Of a stretch of 9,110 nt of DNA, positions 1 to 6,977 are shown piece by piece. The position numbers and the translations under genes were made by a program. Under the pieces are notes generated by a model. The model had not been told where the DNA came from, made no database searches, and saw only the letters and a program-made list of their open reading frames with translations. This DNA comes from Gammaproteobacteria bacterium (GTDB lineage: Bacteria > Gemmatimonadota > Gemmatimonadetes > Longimicrobiales > Gaopeijiaceae), in NCBI GenBank assembly GCA_024638345.1, contig JAHEKL010000099.1:1-9110 (forward strand), read 5' to 3'. The first letter of the stretch is position 1; each line of letters begins with the position of its first letter.

Positions 1-1560
1 GCGGAGCGGAACGAGGAGGACGCGGCGCTGAGAGAGAGAATCGAGGAGCTCGAGCAGTTTCTGGACGATGCCCTCGATCCGGAGGCGAGGGACCGGCTCG
101 ACGAGCTTCAGGAGCAGCTCAGACAGGGAGAGCTGCCGGAAACCCCCGAGGAGCTTCTGGCGGAGCTGGCCGAGCGGCAAGAGGCGCTTCAGGCTCGTCT
201 CGAAGAGGCGCTCGAGCAGCTCAGACAGAGCGCGATCGAGGAGGCTTTCCGGGGTGCGGAGGAGGACGTCCGCGAGATCCTAGAGACGCAAGAGGCCCTC
301 GTGGACGAGCTGGCACGGGGAGAGGGAGAAGAGGCTCAGCGTGAGCAAGCTCAGAGAACGGAGGCGGTGGAGGAGCGACTCTCGTCACTCGAGGAGGAGC
401 TGTCGGCCGGCGGCGATTCCGACGCCAGCCGCCAGACGGAGTCCGCTCGCAACGAACTGAGCGAGGCTCGCGAAGCGATGAACCGGGCCGCCGAGTCCAG
501 CCGATCCGATGAGCAGGAGCAGGCGGCCGCCGAGGCCGCCTCGGCACAGGAGTCCCTCCAGTCCGCTCTGCAGCAGCTGGAACAGACCAGGTCGGACATG
601 AGCGAGGACCCCGCAGAGCAAATGCAGGAGGCATTTCGGCGCGGCGCCCAGGATGCGCTGGCCCTCGCGCGGAGACAGGAACGAGTCCGAAGCCAGCTCA
701 ACGGCGGGTTCTCCGTCGATCGACCGCAGCTGGAGGGAGAGGAGGTCGCGATTCGCGAAGGGCTCCGGAACTTGGCGGAGGCGCTTTCGGAGCAGGCTCA
801 GGCTGAACCCGACGCCTCGGGAGCGGTTTCCGATGCGGTCGAGGCCGCCCAGGAAGCGGTCGAGGAAGCCGTGGCGGGTCTTCGGAGCGGGGGCTCGAGA
901 AGCGACGTCGAGACCTTGGCGGACGAGGCGCAGGCGGCGATGAACCAGATCGCGCTGGCGGCCCTCGCCGCGCTCGGCCAGGGAGGCGGGGACCAACAAG
1001 GTGACCCCTCCACGGAGCAGATGAATGAGGAGCTCGCGTCCATCGGGGCGCAGCAGGCCAGCTTGAACGAAGACGCGAACCAGCTCACGGACCAGTCGAG
1101 CCCCGGCGGCGCTCCGGCCCAGATGGAGCTCCAGAATCTCGTCTCAGGTCAGCAAGGGGTTGCTGCCAGACTGCAGGAGATGGCCCGGAGGCCGGGTCCC
1201 GGAGGCACACGTAGCAGCTTGGACGCGCTCGCCGACGAGAGCCGTGACATTGCCGAGGAGCTGAGGAGAGGACGGTTGGACGCGACGACTCTGGGACGGC
1301 AGGAGCAGTTGCTCGAGCGTCTACTCCAGGCTGGCCGAACCCTGGAGCGTGACGGCCCCACCGAAGAGCGCGAGGCGACCTCGGCCGAGGCCGTAGAGCG
1401 ACGGGCGGTGACCGCGCTTCCCGCGGACCTGCTCGATCCTCTGGCGCTTCCGCTTCCGTCTTCGGCCGATCTAGGCGCCCTGAGCCCAGCCCAGCGTCGC
1501 CTCGTACTCGACTATTTCGAGCGAGTGAACCGGCGCAGGGCCGGGGAGAACGGTCGATGA
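1..1560 (+). CDS. DUF4175-like coiled-coil protein, C-terminal 519 residues (5' end outside window)
   Basis: The frame is open from the first base to TGA at 1558-1560, so the start lies upstream; a GTG at 301 is in frame but the coding character continues through it. The visible part is almost wholly Glu, Gln, Ala, Arg and Ser with leucines at heptad-like spacing, so a long helical coiled coil is likely; no membrane segment is visible. The end resembles what I recall of large DUF4175 proteins of Bacteroidetes and Gemmatimonadota: an RQEQLLERLLQAGRTLERD stretch near residue 433, then a hydrophobic tail with LSPAQRRLVLDYFERVNR just before the end. Those proteins usually have N-terminal membrane helices and often sit near MoxR/DUF58/BatA genes, which would be upstream here if present. 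The stop overlaps the next start (ATGA), indicating translational coupling. Function unknown; an envelope scaffold role is only a guess. Family call is moderately sure, coding call nearly certain. Confidence 0.72.
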   Translation, partial: AERNEEDAALRERIEELEQFLDDALDPEARDRLDELQEQLRQGELPETPEELLAELAERQEALQARLEEALEQLRQSAIEEAFRGAEEDVREILETQEALVDELARGEGEEAQREQAQRTEAVEERLSSLEEELSAGGDSDASRQTESARNELSEAREAMNRAAESSRSDEQEQAAAEAASAQESLQSALQQLEQTRSDMSEDPAEQMQEAFRRGAQDALALARRQERVRSQLNGGFSVDRPQLEGEEVAIREGLRNLAEALSEQAQAEPDASGAVSDAVEAAQEAVEEAVAGLRSGGSRSDVETLADEAQAAMNQIALAALAALGQGGGDQQGDPSTEQMNEELASIGAQQASLNEDANQLTDQSSPGGAPAQMELQNLVSGQQGVAARLQEMARRPGPGGTRSSLDALADESRDIAEELRRGRLDATTLGRQEQLLERLLQAGRTLERDGPTEEREATSAEAVERRAVTALPADLLDPLALPLPSSADLGALSPAQRRLVLDYFERVNRRRAGENGR

Positions 1561-2225
1561 TGGGTGTTCGGATCAGAGTAGCGTTTCTGACGATCCTCGG
1601 AACGGCTGCCGGCTTCGGTCATGGGTTCGCGCAGACAGGGCCTCCTTCAGGGTCGGATGTGTCCTTCCCCTCGATCGAAGAGATGGCGGGCTGGGCCGAA
1701 GAGGGAGAGGCAGGAGTGGAGCGCGTGCGATCCGCTGTACTCGCGCGGGTCACGGCCCTCCCGAGCGAGCGAGCCACGATCTGGGTGCAGCTGCTGAGCG
1801 TAATCGAGGCGGTCGACCCGTCCGTGGCGCCCGTGGCCATTCGGGCGGTGGGGCTCGGGATCGATTCACAGGCAGCGGCGGGCTCGGAGCTGCTCTTGAA
1901 TGCGCTCCAAGCGGCACCGGTGTCGGATCGGGCCGCGCTGCTGTCGCTCGCGGCCCAGATTGCGGATGCGGGTGATTCCGCGCTCGCGGGCGAGATTCGG
2001 GACCGTCTGCTCGAAGAGCATCCCGACGCGCCGGAAGCGACGGAGGCCCGACTCGTCCAGGCGGGATGGTACCTCGCCGATGGGGACCGACCGGACGATG
2101 GACTGAGGCTGCTGGAGGAGCTGATCGTGGGTTCGCCCCAGCACCCGCTCGCACCCGAGGCTCGGCGACTCTACCAGGCGAACGGCGGGAGGGGCGGCTC
2201 GGGACCGGGGAGCGGCGCAGGGTGA
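1557..2225 (+). CDS. exported helical-repeat (TPR-like) protein
   Basis: A 222-residue protein starting at ATG 1557, overlapping the previous stop as ATGA. A GGGGAG Shine-Dalgarno at 1543-1548 is 8 nt upstream; a second ATG at 1560 is an equally possible start. Residues 1-25 form a signal peptide: MMGVRIR, a hydrophobic core VAFLTILGTAAGF, and a cleavage site after GFA at residue 25. The mature part is alanine- and leucine-rich and helical. Residues about 120-205 read like two or three tetratricopeptide-type helix pairs (for example the EEHPDAPEATEARL and GSPQHPLAPEARRLYQ segments, similar in style to YbgF-type TPRs). The last 13 residues are Gly/Ser-rich and overlap the ribosome-binding region of the next gene. 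No catalytic motif is seen. A periplasmic protein-protein interaction role alongside the coiled-coil and AsnB-like neighbours is inferred. Confidence 0.75.
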   Translation: MMGVRIRVAFLTILGTAAGFGHGFAQTGPPSGSDVSFPSIEEMAGWAEEGEAGVERVRSAVLARVTALPSERATIWVQLLSVIEAVDPSVAPVAIRAVGLGIDSQAAAGSELLLNALQAAPVSDRAALLSLAAQIADAGDSALAGEIRDRLLEEHPDAPEATEARLVQAGWYLADGDRPDDGLRLLEELIVGSPQHPLAPEARRLYQANGGRGGSGPGSGAG

Positions 2226-3493
2226 TCCGGCAGCCCCGTTGCCTCGCACTGGCGACCTGGGTGGTTGCGGTCTCGATGTGGCCGGTACCGTCCGTGGCCG
2301 CCCAAGAACTGCTCGTGCCGATGGACCTGGTTCAGGCGAACCACCTCAAGTCGTACGGCCTGACCTACTGGACGCTGGAGCAGGGCGAGACCGTGGAATG
2401 GCTGCTCAACTACCGGGGAGGCGCGTTCCTTCTCCCGGACACGGAGGCGATCCGCCGGGAGGCGGCCTTCCGGGGTGTCACGATCGAACCGGTGGACCGC
2501 GCCCGCGTGGCGCAAATCCGCGAGACCATCGCTCGCGAGAACATGGAAGCGGTACCTCTGGAGACGGCGCCCAAGATCGCCATCTACACGCCGCCGAGCA
2601 CGGCCCCTTGGGATGACGCCGTCACGATGGCGCTGACCTACGCCGAGATCCCTTACGAGACCGTCTGGGACCCGGAAGTCCTGGAAGGGGAGCTCTACGA
2701 GTACGAGTGGCTCCACCTGCACCATGAGGATTTCACGGGTCAGTACTCCAAGTTCTACCTCACCTACGCCGGTGCCGACTGGCTGCAGGAGGAGGTCGCC
2801 CGGAACCGAGACGTGACGAGCCGGTTCGACTTCCCCGACGTCCCGACCCTCAAGAGAGCCGTCTCGGAAGAGATCCGAGCCTACGTGGAGTCCGGGGGAT
2901 TCCTGTTCGCGATGTGCTCGGCCACCGAGACACTCGATCTGGCGCTGGCGAGCCACTCCACGGACATCAGCGCGAGCTATGCGGACGGGCGCGCGCCTGA
3001 TCCCGACGCGAGCGAGCGCATGGACTGGAGCCAGGCCTTTGCATTCACCCAGGCCGAGGTGGAGTTGAGGCCCAGTGTGAACGCCTTCTCCGACATCGAT
3101 TTCCATCTCGTGAACACGGCCGGTCGACAGCCTCTAGGGTTCTTCAGGCTGTTCGACTTCTCGGCGAAGCTCGACCCGGTGCCCACCATGCTCGTCCAGA
3201 ACCACGAGGACGTGCTCACCGATTTCTACGGGCTGACGACCTCGTTTCGGAAGTCACGTCTCAAGCCGGGTGTCACGGTGCTTGCCGAGGAAGGTGAGTG
3301 GGCCAAGTACCTCCATGGGTCTCTGGGTGAGGGAACGTGGACCTTCTACGGAGGGCACGATCCGGAAGACCCGGAGCATCAGATCGGCGATCCCCCTACG
3401 AACCTCGACCTTCACGCCGACTCTCCCGGGTATCGGCTGATCCTCAACAACGTCCTGTTCCCGGCGGCCAGACCACGACCCCTCAAGACCTGA
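2222..3493 (+). CDS. exported conserved protein of the family labelled 'asparagine synthetase B' (true function unknown)
   Basis: The GTG at 2222 is preferred: it overlaps the previous stop as GTGA, has GGGGAG at 2207-2212 nine nt upstream, and opens directly into a signal peptide (residues 1-27, basic RQPR, hydrophobic core, VAA cleavage site before QEL). An in-frame start at 2066 would add a shadow-like Arg/Pro-rich leader inside the previous gene. The 423-residue product matches from memory a conserved Bacteroidetes/Gemmatimonadota family: LVPMDLVQANHLKSYG, LNYRGGAFLLPD, WDDAVTMALTYAEIPY, HLHHEDFTGQYSKFY (from H165), GGFLFAMCSATETLDLALA (C232), PVPTMLVQNHE, TFYGGHDPED (H379) and a closing YRLILNNVLFPAA. 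Databases often call it asparagine synthetase B, but the N-terminal nucleophile Cys and the SGGxDS ATP-PPi loop of AsnB are absent and it appears secreted. The small-x-Cys elbow at 232 suggests a class I glutamine-amidotransferase-like fold; no substrate can be named. Envelope or periplasmic location is inferred. Confidence 0.8.
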   Translation: MIRQPRCLALATWVVAVSMWPVPSVAAQELLVPMDLVQANHLKSYGLTYWTLEQGETVEWLLNYRGGAFLLPDTEAIRREAAFRGVTIEPVDRARVAQIRETIARENMEAVPLETAPKIAIYTPPSTAPWDDAVTMALTYAEIPYETVWDPEVLEGELYEYEWLHLHHEDFTGQYSKFYLTYAGADWLQEEVARNRDVTSRFDFPDVPTLKRAVSEEIRAYVESGGFLFAMCSATETLDLALASHSTDISASYADGRAPDPDASERMDWSQAFAFTQAEVELRPSVNAFSDIDFHLVNTAGRQPLGFFRLFDFSAKLDPVPTMLVQNHEDVLTDFYGLTTSFRKSRLKPGVTVLAEEGEWAKYLHGSLGEGTWTFYGGHDPEDPEHQIGDPPTNLDLHADSPGYRLILNNVLFPAARPRPLKT

Positions 3494-6135
3494 TCCCCAC
3501 GACTCCTCCCCTGGCGCTGGACCCTTCGGCGGCCCGGAGCATTCGCGAGGAGATCGAGCGCGCCGGCGGAAGGGAGGTCTGCTTCCTCGCGCGCGTGAAC
3601 TCCGATCGACGGATCGTCGAACCGAGGGCTGTCGCGCGCGGAAACCGAGGCGCAGTGCTCGCGGCGGCGTCCGACGCGGATCGGGGCGACATCCTGCTTC
3701 ACAATCATCCCTCGGGAGTCCTCGATCCCTCACCCGCGGATCTCGCACTTGCCGCCCGCGTCTACGAGTCGGGTTTGGGGACCGGAATCGTGGACAACTT
3801 CGCCGAGCTCCTGTACGTGGTGGTCGAGCCGCCGGCCCCGCGGGTCCGCGCGAAGCTCGACCGGAAGCGCCTGGAGGGATATCTGGCCCCCGGAGGCAAG
3901 CTCGAGAGCGAGTTCGCCGGCTACGAGCATCGCGAAGCCCAACTACAGATGCTCGGAGAGATCACCGATCGCTACAACGAAGGTGGGATCGCGATCGTGG
4001 AAGCCGGCACGGGAACCGGCAAGTCCCTCGCCTATCTGCTGCCGGCGGTCGAGTGGGCTTTGGCCAACCGGGAGCGGAGCGTCATCTCCACGAACACGAT
4101 CAACCTTCAGGAGCAGCTCGTCCGCAAGGACCTTCCTCTGGTGAGGGACCTGGTCGGTCGCGACTTCAGCTGGTCGCTGGTGAAAGGGCGTGGGAACTAC
4201 GTATCGATTCGGCGGCTCCACCTTGCAGACGCGACCGGTCCCACGCTGTTCGAGAGCGACCGGGGGTCCGAGACGGCTGCACTCGTGGAGTGGAGCCGTA
4301 ACACGCGCGACGGATCGCTGTCGGACCTGACCAAACCTCCTAGCGACGAGGTCTGGGAAGAGGTTCGATCCGACGGGGACATCTGCATGGGCGCACGTTG
4401 TCCGCACTTCCAAGCGTGCTTCTATCAGCAGGCGCGAAGGGACGCGAATTCGGCCGATGTGCTCGTCGTGAACCACGCGCTCCTCTTCGCCGACGTTTCG
4501 CTCAGGCGTGCCACCGACAACTGGTCGCAATCGGCAGTCCTTCCGGTCTACCAGCATCTCGTGCTCGACGAAGCCCACAATGTGGAAGAGGCGGCCACGC
4601 ATCATCTCGGGGCGGAAGTCACACGGACCGGACTCTTTCGTGCCCTTCATAGGCTGGACCGGAGTGGAAAAGGCGTGCTGCGTGCGGTGGAGGAGTCGCT
4701 TGCGAGCGCCCCCGAGGACGGAGAGGGGCCGCGGCTTCGGAACCGGATCGGAGAGCGTGTGCGACCCGCGCTCGAGCGGGCGCGCGAGGGACTGAGCCGT
4801 TTCTTCGATGCCATCGAGCCCATCGTTCCGGCTCAAAACGAGGAGCCGCTTCGGCTGGGCCGCGGAGATCCGCGCGATCCCGGTGAGGACTTCCAGACCC
4901 TGGAGTTGCTGGATGGGCTTCGAGCCCATCTCGCCCGCCTGAGGGCGGAGTTGGAGGGTCTGAGGACCCGGATCGAGGACGATGCGACGCTCATGGACGT
5001 GTTGGAAGGCCGGCTTCTCGACCTCGTGTCCATCGAACGTCGGCTGGAGGCGGCCGACCGGGGGCTCGCACTCGTGCTCGACCCCGAGCGAAACCAAGAG
5101 AGCTGGGTGCGATGGATCGAGGGAAGGGGAGGTCCTTCCGGAAGCCCGCGGAACGTAATTCTGGCCGCTGCCCCGGTAGAGCCCGGCCCACTGCTCCGGA
5201 AGGCGCTCTTCGAAAAGGTCGAGACCACGGTGGCCACCTCCGCGACGCTAGCGACGGCGGGCGGATTCGGCTTCATCCGCGATCGACTGGGCTTGGGACC
5301 CGAGAAACCGGCGGGGTACGGACAGGGCACGGTCGGTCGGGACCCCACGGGCGGATTGCATGAGCCGGTCTTCGCGGATCTGGGTGTGGCCGTGATCGAC
5401 GAGGTGAATGCGAAGCCGCTCGCGATCTCGGAGACGCTCCTCGCCTCTCCGTTCGATTACTCCCGGCAGGCACTCTTCTGCGTCCCGACCGATTTCCCCT
5501 CCCACGACGCGGGAATGCCCTTCCAGGAGGCCACAGCGGGCCTCGTGAGGGAGCTCGCGGAGATCACGGGGGGCGGGCTTTTCGTGCTCTTCACCTCCCA
5601 CCGAGCGCTCCGGGCGGTCGCCGGATCGCTGAGGAAGCGAGGCTGCAGGTGGCCACTCTCGGTCCATGGAGAGGCGCCCCGCTCGCGGCTCCTGAGACGC
5701 TTCGTGGACTCCGGCGACGGCATCCTGCTCGGCACCGCGTCCTTCTGGGAGGGGGTGGATGTACCCGGGGAGCCCCTGAGGGGCCTGGTTCTCCAGAAGA
5801 TCCCCTTTCGCGTTCCGACCGAGCCGATCACGCAGGCCCGCATGGAAGCCATCGAAGCCCGTGGCCTCCGCGCTTTCGACAGCTATCAGGTGCCGCTCGC
5901 GGCCCTTCGTTTGAAGCAGGGGTTCGGACGGCTGATCCGCTCTCGGGAAGACCGGGGCGGAGTCCTGCTCCTCGATTCGCGGATTCTCACCAGATCCTAC
6001 GGAATGGCCCTGAGGAGGGCGCTCCCACCTGCTACCCTGGTCAAGGGCCCATGGGGTGAAATCAAGCGTAGGCTGACCGACTTCTATGATGCTGCCCCGC
6101 CGGGTCGCACGACCTCGCGTTCTCCGGTTGCCTGA
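3490..6135 (+). CDS. DinG/XPD-family DNA helicase with N-terminal RadC-type JAMM domain
   Basis: Superfamily 2 helicase of the DinG/XPD group, expected to unwind DNA 5'-3' with ATP in repair or replication-conflict removal. Numbering is from CTG 3490 (881 residues). Residues about 10-115 are a RadC-like JAMM/MPN+ domain: E29, H71-x-H73-x7-S81-x2-D84 (HNHPSG...PSPAD). The helicase core follows: Walker A AGTGTGKS 172-179, STNTINLQEQL (Ia), KGRGNYVS with S239, C299-x4-C304-x5-C310, NHALLF, DEAH 360-363, TSATLA, LFTSHRAL (IV), GTASFWEGVDVPG from 748 (V) and QGFGRLIR 810-817 (VI). DinG normally has four Fe-S cysteines; the first, expected in the KGRxNYxC motif, is Ser. The start is uncertain. The most upstream start is GTG 3337, which would overlap the previous gene by 157 bp with a shadow-like Arg/Pro-rich leader; CTG 3490 overlaps its stop as CTGA but lacks a Shine-Dalgarno; GTG 3595 would remove E29. 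The helicase assignment is very secure, the 5' end is not. Confidence 0.9.
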   Translation: MIPTTPPLALDPSAARSIREEIERAGGREVCFLARVNSDRRIVEPRAVARGNRGAVLAAASDADRGDILLHNHPSGVLDPSPADLALAARVYESGLGTGIVDNFAELLYVVVEPPAPRVRAKLDRKRLEGYLAPGGKLESEFAGYEHREAQLQMLGEITDRYNEGGIAIVEAGTGTGKSLAYLLPAVEWALANRERSVISTNTINLQEQLVRKDLPLVRDLVGRDFSWSLVKGRGNYVSIRRLHLADATGPTLFESDRGSETAALVEWSRNTRDGSLSDLTKPPSDEVWEEVRSDGDICMGARCPHFQACFYQQARRDANSADVLVVNHALLFADVSLRRATDNWSQSAVLPVYQHLVLDEAHNVEEAATHHLGAEVTRTGLFRALHRLDRSGKGVLRAVEESLASAPEDGEGPRLRNRIGERVRPALERAREGLSRFFDAIEPIVPAQNEEPLRLGRGDPRDPGEDFQTLELLDGLRAHLARLRAELEGLRTRIEDDATLMDVLEGRLLDLVSIERRLEAADRGLALVLDPERNQESWVRWIEGRGGPSGSPRNVILAAAPVEPGPLLRKALFEKVETTVATSATLATAGGFGFIRDRLGLGPEKPAGYGQGTVGRDPTGGLHEPVFADLGVAVIDEVNAKPLAISETLLASPFDYSRQALFCVPTDFPSHDAGMPFQEATAGLVRELAEITGGGLFVLFTSHRALRAVAGSLRKRGCRWPLSVHGEAPRSRLLRRFVDSGDGILLGTASFWEGVDVPGEPLRGLVLQKIPFRVPTEPITQARMEAIEARGLRAFDSYQVPLAALRLKQGFGRLIRSREDRGGVLLLDSRILTRSYGMALRRALPPATLVKGPWGEIKRRLTDFYDAAPPGRTTSRSPVA

Positions 6136-6155
6136 CGTATCGGCCTCGGTAGATT
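6128..6155 (+). promoter_or_regulatory. weak promoter-like pair before the FAH gene
   Basis: TTGCCT at 6128-6133 and TAGATT at 6150-6155 are separated by 16 nt. Each matches the sigma-70 type consensus at four of six positions, just upstream of the 87-bp gap that separates the helicase gene from the FAH gene. The -35-like box lies inside the helicase 3' end. In so GC-rich a sequence an AT-leaning element here is suggestive, but the match is weak and the consensus used by this organism is unknown. Confidence 0.2.
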
Positions 6156-6222
6156 AGCTGACCACGGTCCACCGCGGATCGATCGATGCACAGCATGGGA
6201 TCGGACCAAGGAGTGGAGCCCG

Positions 6223-6888
6223 ATGACCACCCAACTCGAGCCATCACCCACGAAGATCGTCTGTGTCGGTAAGAACTACGCCGACCACGCAAGGGAGTTG
6301 GGGGGGGAGCCACCGGCGCAGCCCCTCATCTTCCTCAAGCCGCCCTCCTCGCTCATCGCCGGTGGGGAAACGATACGAATCCCCCCTGCGGCGGGACGGG
6401 TCGACTTCGAAGGGGAAGTGACGTTCCAGGTAGGCAAGCGAGCGAGTCACGTCCGTGAGGAAGAAGCACTCGACTACCTGTCCGCAGTTCTCCCCCTCAA
6501 CGACGTCACCTGCCGCGACATGCAGAACCTGGACGGCCAGTGGACCCGGGCGAAGGGGTTCGACACGTTTTGTCCCGTCGGAGCACCCGTGGCGCTCGAC
6601 GGGATCGACATCCAGGCGCTTCGTGTGGAGACCAGGGTGAACGGCGAGCTGCGGCAGGACGGGAGGTTCTCGGACGTGGTTTTCGGGATCGAGACGCTCG
6701 TCAGCTACATCTCGCGGATCATGACCCTGGAGGCGGGCGACCTGATTGCCACGGGTACGCCTTCGGGAATCGGTCCGCTCGTGCCGTGGGACGAGGTCGA
6801 GGTGACCATTCCCGGAGTCGGCTCCGTGAAGAATCCCGTGAGGGCTGGATCCGGTGAGCCTTGGGGGATCGAGAGCCTGGGATCCTGA
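6223..6888 (+). CDS. fumarylacetoacetate hydrolase (FAH) family protein, FAHD1-like
   Basis: A 221-residue cytoplasmic enzyme, the usual size for the short FAH family that includes acylpyruvate hydrolases, oxaloacetate decarboxylases and other C-C bond-cleaving, Mg-dependent enzymes acting on 2-keto acids. ATG 6223 is preceded by AAGGAG at 6208-6213, 9 nt away. Motifs in order: VGKNYADHARELG (residue 15 on), FLKPPSSL, the metal site DFEGEV with E63 and E65, NDVTCRDMQ with D94, GQWTRAKGFDTFCPVG around K111, and TGTPSGIGP. The E63/E65/D94 spacing matches what I recall for human FAHD1 (E71, E73, D102). All expected metal ligands are present, so it should be active; the exact substrate cannot be read from sequence. 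The flanking genes do not point to a catabolic pathway, so it looks like a single-gene unit. An eight-G run at 6300-6307 lies inside the gene but the frame is intact. Confidence 0.93.
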   Translation: MTTQLEPSPTKIVCVGKNYADHARELGGEPPAQPLIFLKPPSSLIAGGETIRIPPAAGRVDFEGEVTFQVGKRASHVREEEALDYLSAVLPLNDVTCRDMQNLDGQWTRAKGFDTFCPVGAPVALDGIDIQALRVETRVNGELRQDGRFSDVVFGIETLVSYISRIMTLEAGDLIATGTPSGIGPLVPWDEVEVTIPGVGSVKNPVRAGSGEPWGIESLGS

Positions 6889-6890
6889 CC

Positions 6891-6920
6891 CGGATCCTCG
6901 AGTGACCTGCCCGGGATCCG
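6891..6920. repeat. inverted repeat after the FAH gene
   Basis: CGGATCC at 6891-6897 and GGATCCG at 6914-6920 are perfect 7-bp inverted arms around a 16-nt spacer, starting three bases after the FAH stop. No T tract follows, so it is not a classical intrinsic terminator. It could be an mRNA 3'-end hairpin or a protein-binding dyad. Confidence 0.35.
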
Positions 6921-6928
6921 AGCCGTAG

Positions 6929-6955
6929 GGCCGCATCTTCCCAGGAACTGCGGCC
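6929..6955 (+). terminator. GC-rich hairpin, possible terminator or leader structure
   Basis: GGCCGCA at 6929-6935 and TGCGGCC at 6949-6955 form a perfect 7-bp stem with a 13-nt loop in the FAH to TonB-like gap. Only TT follows before more GC, so intrinsic termination would be weak. The hairpin ends just 4 nt before the GGAGG at 6960-6964 that serves the next gene, so an alternative role is in the leader of that gene. Confidence 0.3.
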
Positions 6956-6977
6956 TTGCGGAGGTTTACATACCCCG

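Noticed and set aside
301..1560. Treating GTG 301 as the true start of the coiled-coil gene
   Set aside because: The same frame is open back to base 1 with the same Glu/Leu-rich coiled-coil composition, so the gene begins before the window.
1..1560. Repetitive Glu/Gln-rich DNA considered as a tandem repeat array
   Set aside because: Similarity is at the level of heptad composition only; no repeating nucleotide unit was found by reading.
2066..2221. N-terminal extension of the AsnB-like protein from 2066
   Set aside because: It would overlap the previous gene by 160 bp, give a low-quality Arg/Gly-rich leader and bury the signal peptide; GTG 2222 has a Shine-Dalgarno and a GTGA junction.
2171..3106. 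Minus-strand open frame (311 codons) opposite the AsnB-like gene
   Set aside because: The + strand protein matches a recognised conserved family across the same bases; the antisense product has no motif.
3943..5097. Long minus-strand open frame (384 codons) opposite the helicase gene
   Set aside because: It lies wholly within a gene with all helicase motifs on the + strand; its translation is Arg/Pro/His-rich with no family likeness. High GC gives long antisense frames.
6178..6187. ATCGATCGAT palindrome before the FAH gene considered as an operator
   Set aside because: It is a short self-overlapping GATC/CGAT repeat in a sequence where GATCG is common; nothing ties it to a regulator.
6244..6936. 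Minus-strand open frame (230 codons) opposite the FAH gene
   Set aside because: The + strand encodes a complete FAH enzyme with metal ligands; the antisense frame is a codon-bias shadow.
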